A stretch of DNA of 11,076 bases from Clostridiales bacterium UBA6363 (GTDB taxonomy: Bacteria; Bacillota; Clostridia; UBA1381): the NCBI GenBank assembly GCA_002438865.1, contig DJRJ01000071.1, forward strand, positions 902-11,977, given 5' to 3'. Below are positions 6,531-11,076 of this stretch, in pieces. Under the pieces are notes generated by a model. The model made no database searches. It was not told the DNA's origin and saw only the letters and a list, made by a program, of their open reading frames with translations. Within the stretch, counting starts at the first letter, position 1. Each line of letters opens with the position of its first letter. The position numbers and the translations under genes were made by a program.

Positions 6531-6555
6531 GGTCGATGTGGGCATCGTCCCCTAC
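6531..6555. repeat. Intergenic hairpin repeat, copy B
   Basis: On the minus strand this reads GTAGGGGACGATGCCCACATCGACC. Its GATG-CCCA-CATC core and flanks match copy A at 1-20 in opposite orientation. It lies in the 6488-6707 intergenic region between two terminators. The hairpin stem is CGATG/CATCG here (6534-6547). No reading frame is supported over it. Confidence 0.5.
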
Positions 6556-6596
6556 CGATATTTGCGAAAACCGAAAAATGCGCCGTACGGGTCAAT

Positions 6597-6624
6597 AAAA
6601 ACACCGCATATGCGGCGTTTTTTT
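6597..6624. terminator. Second, possibly bidirectional terminator hairpin upstream of metF
   Basis: CCGCAT-ATGCGG (6604-6615) is a palindrome flanked by an A-C mismatch, a C-G pair, five A on the left (6597-6601) and seven T on the right (6618-6624). The A run on one side and T run on the other give terminator layout in both directions. It ends two bases before the metF -35 box and would insulate metF from read-through. Confidence 0.6.
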
Positions 6625-6625
6625 A

Positions 6626-6654
6626 TTGCAAACACCGCTCTTTTGTGATATACT
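6626..6654 (+). promoter_or_regulatory. Sigma-A promoter of the metF operon
   Basis: TTGCAA (6626-6631), 17 bases, TATACT (6649-6654), with a TG at 6646-6647 that makes an extended -10 (TGATATACT). Transcription should begin near 6661, giving a leader of about 47 nt. That is too short for a SAM, cobalamin or T-box riboswitch. Any control is therefore likely by a protein regulator or not transcript-based. Confidence 0.75.
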
Positions 6655-6663
6655 AAATGAAAA

Positions 6664-6680
6664 TGGGCGTATTGCGCCCA
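6664..6680 (+). other. 5'-end hairpin in the metF leader
   Basis: TGGGCG (6664-6669) pairs perfectly with CGCCCA (6675-6680) around TATTG, only a few bases from the inferred transcription start. Hairpins at the extreme 5' end often slow mRNA decay. It leaves the GGAGG at about 6697-6701 free, so it is not an obvious translation switch. Role is inferred. Confidence 0.4.
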
Positions 6681-6707
6681 ACCGCAGAAAACAATTGGAG
6701 GGTCGCT

Positions 6708-7592
6708 ATGAAAATTATAAATCTGCTCAAAGAAAAAAAGTTTTCGCTGTCTTTCGAGATTTTTCCGCCCAAGACCGACGCCACATACGACAGCGTGAAA
6801 TACGCCTCGGAGGAAATCGCAAAGCTTAATCCGTCATTTATGAGCGTCACCTACGGCGCAGGCGGCGGCACAAGCAAATATACGCTCGAAATGGCGAAAA
6901 ACATAAGCGATACATACCATGTTCCGTCAATTGCGCATCTTACGTGCGTATCGTCCACCGAGCAAACGGTGCATACTATGATAAACCGCTTTAAGGACGC
7001 CGGGATTGAAAACATAATGGCGTTAAGAGGAGATATTCCGCCCGAAATGATGAACAGTGACAGGAGCAGCTGGCATTTTCGCCATGCAACCGACTTGATT
7101 TACGAAATCAAAAAAATAAGCTCCGATTTCTGCATAGGCGGTGCGTGCTATCCGGAGGTTCACCCCGAAAGTGCGGACAGCCGTGACGATATTCTCCATC
7201 TCAAGGAAAAAGCAGAGGCAGGCTGTGAGTTCTTTACCACACAGATGTTTTTTGACAACAACCTCCTCTACAGATTTTTATACAAAATCCGTGAAGCAGG
7301 CATAACAGTACCCGTAATCGCAGGTATTATGCCAATAACACGTGCAAACCAGGTTGAGCGTGCAATCAAGCTTTCAGGCTCGTTTATGCCGCAGAGGTTC
7401 AAGAGCCTTATCGACAAGTTCGGCGCATATCCCGACGCAATGAAACAAGCCGGCATTGCATACGCAACCGACCAGATAATAGATTTATACGCAAACGGAA
7501 TAACGCACGTCCACGTCTATTCAATGAACAAACCCGACGTGGCGGCGCAGATTAAGAATAATTTATCGGATATATTGGGAAAAGATGCTTGA
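6708..7592 (+). CDS. metF: 5,10-methylenetetrahydrofolate reductase
   Basis: MetF reduces 5,10-methylene-THF to 5-methyl-THF with FAD, supplying the methyl group used by the MetH encoded two genes downstream. The 294-residue protein matches the usual bacterial length and single TIM-barrel domain. Recognised marks are SFEIFPPKTD (15-24, with the catalytic Glu17), VTYGAGGG (47-54), HLTC (77-80), ALRGDIPP (105-112, Asp109 near the flavin), GGACYPEVHPES (144-155), TTQMFFDN (177-184, Gln179 in the folate site) and AGIMP (205-209). The ATG at 6708 is chosen because GGAGG stands 6 bases before it and MKIINLLKEKKFSLSFEIFPPK is the normal family start; an in-frame ATG at 6657 would add 17 unrelated residues and lies before the predicted transcription start. 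Its last 8 bases overlap the next gene. No acetogen-type metV partner is adjacent. Confidence 0.96.
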   Translation: MKIINLLKEKKFSLSFEIFPPKTDATYDSVKYASEEIAKLNPSFMSVTYGAGGGTSKYTLEMAKNISDTYHVPSIAHLTCVSSTEQTVHTMINRFKDAGIENIMALRGDIPPEMMNSDRSSWHFRHATDLIYEIKKISSDFCIGGACYPEVHPESADSRDDILHLKEKAEAGCEFFTTQMFFDNNLLYRFLYKIREAGITVPVIAGIMPITRANQVERAIKLSGSFMPQRFKSLIDKFGAYPDAMKQAGIAYATDQIIDLYANGITHVHVYSMNKPDVAAQIKNNLSDILGKDA

Positions 7593-8241
7593 TAAGATTT
7601 TTGTGAAATTTTACGGCGATTTGCCGTACAACAGAAAAGAGATACTCCGCTATGCCGGCGTGAAAGAGGAATCGGAGGAAATAGGTGCGCTTTTGGACGA
7701 ATGTATCGGCGAATACAGCGCCTCGTTCAAGGTGTGCTACCGTGAATTTCCCGTTTCGCTTGACGGCGAAACGCTCGACCTCACGTTTGCAAAAACGGAC
7801 AGCAAATCGCTCAAAATAAACTTGAACGGCTGTGACAGCATAATACTTTTCGCCGCAACGGCAGGCATTGAAACCGACAGGCTGATTGCCAAGTATGCTA
7901 AAATTGCGCCGTCAAAATCGGTTATGTTTCAGGCGATAGGCACGGAGCGCATAGAAACGCTGTGCAATGCGTTCTGCGACGATTTTGCGGCAGAGCTTTC
8001 GGGAAAATACACACGTCCGAGATTTAGTCCCGGCTACGGAGATTTACCGCTTGAATTGCAGAAAAATATTTTTTCCGTGCTTGACTGCCACAGAAAAATC
8101 GGCATTTCGCTTAACGACAACCTGTTTATGTCGCCGTCAAAATCGGTTACGGCGATAATGGGAATAAGCAACACAAATTGCAGAAAACGCTCCGAAATGT
8201 GCGAATACTGCGAAAAAACAGACTGTAAACTGCGGGGGTAG
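7585..8241 (+). CDS. Stand-alone methionine synthase reactivation protein (AdoMet-binding)
   Basis: The 218-residue product matches the activation domain that in E. coli is the C-terminus of MetH. That domain binds AdoMet and remethylates the cofactor after Co(I) is oxidised to Co(II). Visible marks are an ATAGIETD motif (91-98), RFSPGYGDLPLELQ (146-159, the R-x-x-x-G-Y AdoMet motif) and MSPSKSVTAIMGIS (182-195). The MetH encoded next lacks this domain, so the two proteins should work together. Thermotoga maritima has a comparable split (TM0268/TM0269, from memory). The C-terminus carries four cysteines, C199-x6-C206-x2-C209-x4-C214, absent from the E. coli domain as I recall it; they could bind a metal or Fe-S cluster, which is inference. 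The start overlaps the metF stop by 8 bases (ATGCTTGA), so translation is probably coupled; the ribosome site (GGGAAAAG) is weak. Confidence 0.88.
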   Translation: MLDKIFVKFYGDLPYNRKEILRYAGVKEESEEIGALLDECIGEYSASFKVCYREFPVSLDGETLDLTFAKTDSKSLKINLNGCDSIILFAATAGIETDRLIAKYAKIAPSKSVMFQAIGTERIETLCNAFCDDFAAELSGKYTRPRFSPGYGDLPLELQKNIFSVLDCHRKIGISLNDNLFMSPSKSVTAIMGISNTNCRKRSEMCEYCEKTDCKLRG

Positions 8242-8244
8242 GTT

Positions 8245-10653
8245 ATGAACATAAGAGAAGCAATAAAAAAATCAACGGTTTATCTTGACGGCGGAATGGG
8301 TACGCTCCTGCAGGAGCGTGGACTTAAAGCCGGGGAACTCCCCGAGTTTTGGAATATTTCGCACCCGGACGTGATAACCGAGGTACACAAGGAATATTTC
8401 GACGCCGGCAGTAACATAGTAAACGCAAACACTTTCGGCGCAAACACGCTTAAATTTTCCGAAACGGAGCTTTTTGAAATAATAAAGCACGCCATAGAAA
8501 ACGCAAAAAGAGCCGCCATGCTCTCAGTCGGAAACCAAGAAAAATACGTTGCGCTCGACATAGGCCCCACGGGAAGGCTTTTAAAGCCTTACGGCGATTT
8601 TGATTTTGAAGAAGCCGTAACAGTCTTTGCAAAAACCGTTGAAATCGGTGCGCAGTGCGGTGCTGATCTGATATTTATCGAAACGATGAACGACAGCTAC
8701 GAAACAAAAGCGGCGGTGCTTGCGGCAAAGGAAAACTCTGATCTGCCCGTATTCGTATCCAACGCATACGGCGAGGACGGCAAGCTTATGACAGGCGCAT
8801 CGCCTGCCGCAATGGCGGCTATGCTTGAGGGAATGGGCGTTGACGCAATCGGCGCAAACTGCTCATTGGGACCGAAACAGCTTGCCGGGGTTATAAAGGA
8901 AATAATAAAATACTCCTCTCTGCCCGTCATTTTAAAGCCGAACGCAGGGCTGCCCGTAAGCGACGGAAACAGAACGTACTATGATGTCGGTGCGGACGAA
9001 TTTGCGGAGGACATATACGCTCTTGCGCAATGCGGAGTGAGCATAATAGGCGGCTGCTGCGGCACAACGCCCGAATACATCAGAAAAGCGGTGAAAAAAA
9101 CAAAAAATCTGCCGTTTAAGCCGATTGAGAAGAAAAACCGCACGCTTGTATCATCGTACACGCATGCGGTGGAAATAAGCGATTACCCCGTTCTGATAGG
9201 CGAGAGAATAAATCCCACGGGCAAAAAGCGCTTTAAACAGGCGCTCAAAGAAAACGACATAGGCTACATTCTCCAGGAGGGAATAAATCAGCAGAACAAA
9301 GGTGTGCATATCCTTGACGTGAACGTAGGACTTCCCGACATTGACGAAACAAAAATGCTTACCGATGTTGTGTGCGAATTGCAGGCGGTTATCGACTTGC
9401 CTTTGCAGATTGACACCTCCTCGCCCGAGGCGATGGAAAGCGCTCTGCGCCGATACAACGGCAAAGCGATGATAAATTCCGTCAACGGCAAAAAGGAAGT
9501 TATAGACGCCGTCTTTCCGCTCGTGAAAAAATACGGCGGTGCGGTTGTTGCGCTCACGCTTGACGAGGGCGGCATACCCGAAACCGCCGAGGGCAGAATA
9601 GAAATAGCAAAAAAAATCCTTGCCGAGGCGGAAAAGTACGGCATAGAGAAAAAGGATATTGTGTTCGACACGCTGTGTATGGCGGTCAGTGCGGACTCAC
9701 ATGCGGCGCTCACAACGCTTAAATCGCTCAATTATATACACAACACTCTTGGCGTGAACACCGTTTTGGGTGTATCGAATATTTCGTTCGGGTTACCGGC
9801 AAGGGGCGTTGTAAACGCAAACTTCTTTGCGTTTGCACTTGAAAACGGACTCACCTCGGCAATCATAAACCCGTATTCGATTGATATGTTAAAAACGTAC
9901 TACACGTTCTTAACGCTCCACGGAATGGACGAAAATTGTCTCGGATATATAAATTTTGCCGAAGAATATGATATTTCAGCGTCCGCATCAGCCGAGAAGA
10001 AGGAAAAAACCGACAAATCCGCCGGGGCGTCGGAGTTACAGGACGCAGTCGTACACGGACTTAAGGACAAGGCGGCGACTATCTGCGCCGAGCTTTTGAA
10101 AACCGTCCCTCCGCTCGAAATAGTCAACAATGAAATAATACCGGCCCTCGACATCGCCGGAAAGGGATTTGAGGAAAAGCGGATTTACCTTCCCCAGCTA
10201 TTAATGAGCGCCGAGGCGGCAAAGAGTGCGTTTGAAAAGGTGAAAAGCCTTATCGCCGCAGACGGCACGCAGGAGAAAAAATGCACCGTTGTAATCGCCA
10301 CGGTCAAGGGCGACATACACGACATAGGCAAAAACATTGTCAAGGTGTTGCTTGAAAATTACGGCTTTGAGGTTATCGACCTCGGACGTGACGTTCCGCC
10401 GGAGGACATATGCGGGGCGGTGAAAAAACTGCATGCCCCCGTATGCGGATTGAGTGCGCTTATGACAACAACCGTTCCGTACATGGCGGAAACGATAGAG
10501 CTTTTGAAAAAGGAAACGCCCTGGTGCAAAACCGTGGTCGGCGGTGCTGTACTAAACAAAGAATACGCCGATATGATAGGTGCGGACAAGTACGCAAAGG
10601 ACGCAATGGAAACAGTGCGCTATGCGGAAACAATTTCGGAAGAAAACAAATGA
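8245..10653 (+). CDS. metH: Cobalamin-dependent methionine synthase, without activation domain
   Basis: MetH moves the methyl group of 5-methyl-THF through methylcobalamin to homocysteine. The 802-residue protein has the first four modules in order. The homocysteine/Zn domain (1-290) has DGGMGTLLQ (15-23) and zinc ligands Cys206 in ANCS and Cys271/Cys272 in GGCCGT. The pterin domain (about 310-570) has LIGERINPTGKKRF (317-330), HILDVNVGLPDIDE and QIDTSSPEAME. A charged, low-complexity linker (about 576-597) leads to the cobalamin cap helices (598-675, LPQLLMSAEAA). The Rossmann cobalamin domain (680-802) has D690-x-H692-x-x-G695, His692 being the lower axial ligand. The roughly 350-residue AdoMet activation domain of E. 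coli MetH (about 1227 residues) is missing and encoded by the gene just upstream. Three bases separate the two genes, and GGGGG/AGG precedes the ATG. It ends naturally before a hairpin, so this is a split, not a truncation. Confidence 0.96.
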   Translation: MNIREAIKKSTVYLDGGMGTLLQERGLKAGELPEFWNISHPDVITEVHKEYFDAGSNIVNANTFGANTLKFSETELFEIIKHAIENAKRAAMLSVGNQEKYVALDIGPTGRLLKPYGDFDFEEAVTVFAKTVEIGAQCGADLIFIETMNDSYETKAAVLAAKENSDLPVFVSNAYGEDGKLMTGASPAAMAAMLEGMGVDAIGANCSLGPKQLAGVIKEIIKYSSLPVILKPNAGLPVSDGNRTYYDVGADEFAEDIYALAQCGVSIIGGCCGTTPEYIRKAVKKTKNLPFKPIEKKNRTLVSSYTHAVEISDYPVLIGERINPTGKKRFKQALKENDIGYILQEGINQQNKGVHILDVNVGLPDIDETKMLTDVVCELQAVIDLPLQIDTSSPEAMESALRRYNGKAMINSVNGKKEVIDAVFPLVKKYGGAVVALTLDEGGIPETAEGRIEIAKKILAEAEKYGIEKKDIVFDTLCMAVSADSHAALTTLKSLNYIHNTLGVNTVLGVSNISFGLPARGVVNANFFAFALENGLTSAIINPYSIDMLKTYYTFLTLHGMDENCLGYINFAEEYDISASASAEKKEKTDKSAGASELQDAVVHGLKDKAATICAELLKTVPPLEIVNNEIIPALDIAGKGFEEKRIYLPQLLMSAEAAKSAFEKVKSLIAADGTQEKKCTVVIATVKGDIHDIGKNIVKVLLENYGFEVIDLGRDVPPEDICGAVKKLHAPVCGLSALMTTTVPYMAETIELLKKETPWCKTVVGGAVLNKEYADMIGADKYAKDAMETVRYAETISEENK

Positions 10654-10656
10654 TTT

Positions 10657-10683
10657 CACGGCAGGGATTTGATCCCTGCCGTG
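10657..10683. terminator. Terminator hairpin between metH and the convergent gene
   Basis: CACGGCAGGGAT (10657-10668) pairs perfectly over 12 bp with ATCCCTGCCGTG (10672-10683) around TTG. The stem is strong, but the plus-strand tail is TCGTTTAATC and the minus-strand tail is AAATCA, so neither side has a good U-tract. It sits 3 bases after the metH stop and 8 bases from the stop of the minus-strand gene at 10692, so it probably serves both. Confidence 0.6.
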
Positions 10684-10691
10684 TCGTTTAA

Positions 10692-11076
10692 TCAGAGAAT
10701 ATAATCGGTGATGCAATCGTACCAGTGAACATAGGTTGTATCGTTTACGGTAAGTCTGTCGTTCTTCGGGAGCTGCTCACTCCACGGTATCTTATAGCAG
10801 TCGACAGCCCAGTCGTCACGGTTAAATCTGCGCCAAAGAATTGTCCTTCCGTTCTTATCCAAAAACTGCTCCGATACTACACCGCAGCCGCAGGCATCAA
10901 TATTCATCACGCAGACGGTATCATAACTCTTTTCGCCAATCGTAACGGTGTAACGTCCTACAATGTCCAGCAAAAAATCTTTGTTTGCACTTGAAACAAT
11001 TGTGCCCGTTCTCCGAATATCACCCTTAGGCTTCAAATCGGTTTCATTGCCGCAATTATCTTCGCCAAATCCCCAG
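10692..11076 (-). CDS. Hypothetical protein, C-terminal 127 residues only (start outside window)
   Basis: The reading frame is open from the window edge (starting WGFGEDNCGNETDLK) to the stop at 10692, so the gene enters from the right and only its end is seen. An in-frame TTG at 11036 has no ribosome site and is not a believable start. The visible part is soluble, without membrane segments, rich in aromatic and charged residues. It contains DIVGRYTVTIGEKSYDTV, then CGCGVVSEQFLDKNG, WRRFNRDDWAVDCYK and a terminal TYVHWYDCITDYIL. I recall a similar C-terminal block in clostridial proteins with an N-terminal zf-HC2 (anti-sigma-like) region beside sigma factors, but that is an uncertain memory and the N-terminus is not here. 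Function is therefore unassigned. Confidence 0.7.
   Translation of the reverse strand, partial: WGFGEDNCGNETDLKPKGDIRRTGTIVSSANKDFLLDIVGRYTVTIGEKSYDTVCVMNIDACGCGVVSEQFLDKNGRTILWRRFNRDDWAVDCYKIPWSEQLPKNDRLTVNDTTYVHWYDCITDYIL

Noticed and set aside
6468..6656. Plus-strand open frame of 62 codons between the SLH gene and metF
   Set aside because: It starts inside a terminator hairpin loop, spans another hairpin and the repeat, and has no ribosome site. The 6488-6707 stretch is regulatory and intergenic.
6657..6707. Longer metF beginning at the ATG at 6657
   Set aside because: That ATG overlaps the region between the -10 box and the predicted start of transcription, has no ribosome site, and adds 17 residues unlike MetF N-termini.
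9288..9731. Open frame of 147 codons antisense to metH
   Set aside because: Ser-rich product of the kind produced by the complement of a real coding strand; metH pterin-domain motifs are intact across it.

Overview
The window looks like chromosomal DNA from a low-to-moderate GC member of the Firmicutes (Bacillota), most likely a gut-type clostridium. The reasons are strong AGGAGG-type ribosome binding sites, consensus sigma-A promoters (TTGAAA-17-TATAAT and TTGCAA-17-TATACT), an S-layer homology (SLH) protein, a secreted repeat protein of a style common in Clostridia, and a cobalamin-dependent methionine synthase whose reactivation domain is a separate gene. No tRNA, rRNA, CRISPR array, insertion sequence or phage gene is visible. 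The genus cannot be named from the sequence alone.

Left part, minus strand (about 30-2535): a two-gene unit transcribed leftwards, tcdA (tRNA ct6A37-forming dehydratase) followed 4 bases later by a yifB/comM-type AAA+ ATPase. It starts at a TTGACA-containing promoter and probably ends at a hairpin with a U-tract near 33-61.

Middle part, plus strand (2621-6487): a cell-surface region. A divergent sigma-A promoter drives a 772-residue secreted protein made of two tandem copies of a roughly 300-residue beta-helix-like unit plus a C-terminal domain. A 58-codon gene overlaps its stop codon (TAATG) and is therefore probably translationally coupled; it is short enough to be missed by routine annotation. 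After a terminator come a four-helix membrane protein of unknown family and a secreted protein consisting of a signal peptide and three SLH domains, closed by a very strong terminator.

Right part, plus strand (6626-10683): a compact methionine operon, metF (5,10-methylene-THF reductase), then a stand-alone MetH reactivation protein, then a MetH that ends after its cobalamin domain. Together they make methyl-THF, transfer the methyl group to homocysteine through cobalamin, and rescue oxidised cobalamin with AdoMet. The three genes overlap or are 3 bases apart. No riboswitch is visible before metF; the leader is only about 47 nt and starts with a small hairpin.

Right edge (10692-11076, minus strand): the C-terminal part of a gene that enters from outside the window, convergent with metH.

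The items most worth a second look are the 58-aa peptide gene coupled to the duplicated secreted protein, the Cys-rich tail of the split MetH reactivation protein, and a short intergenic hairpin repeat found at both 1-20 and 6531-6555.
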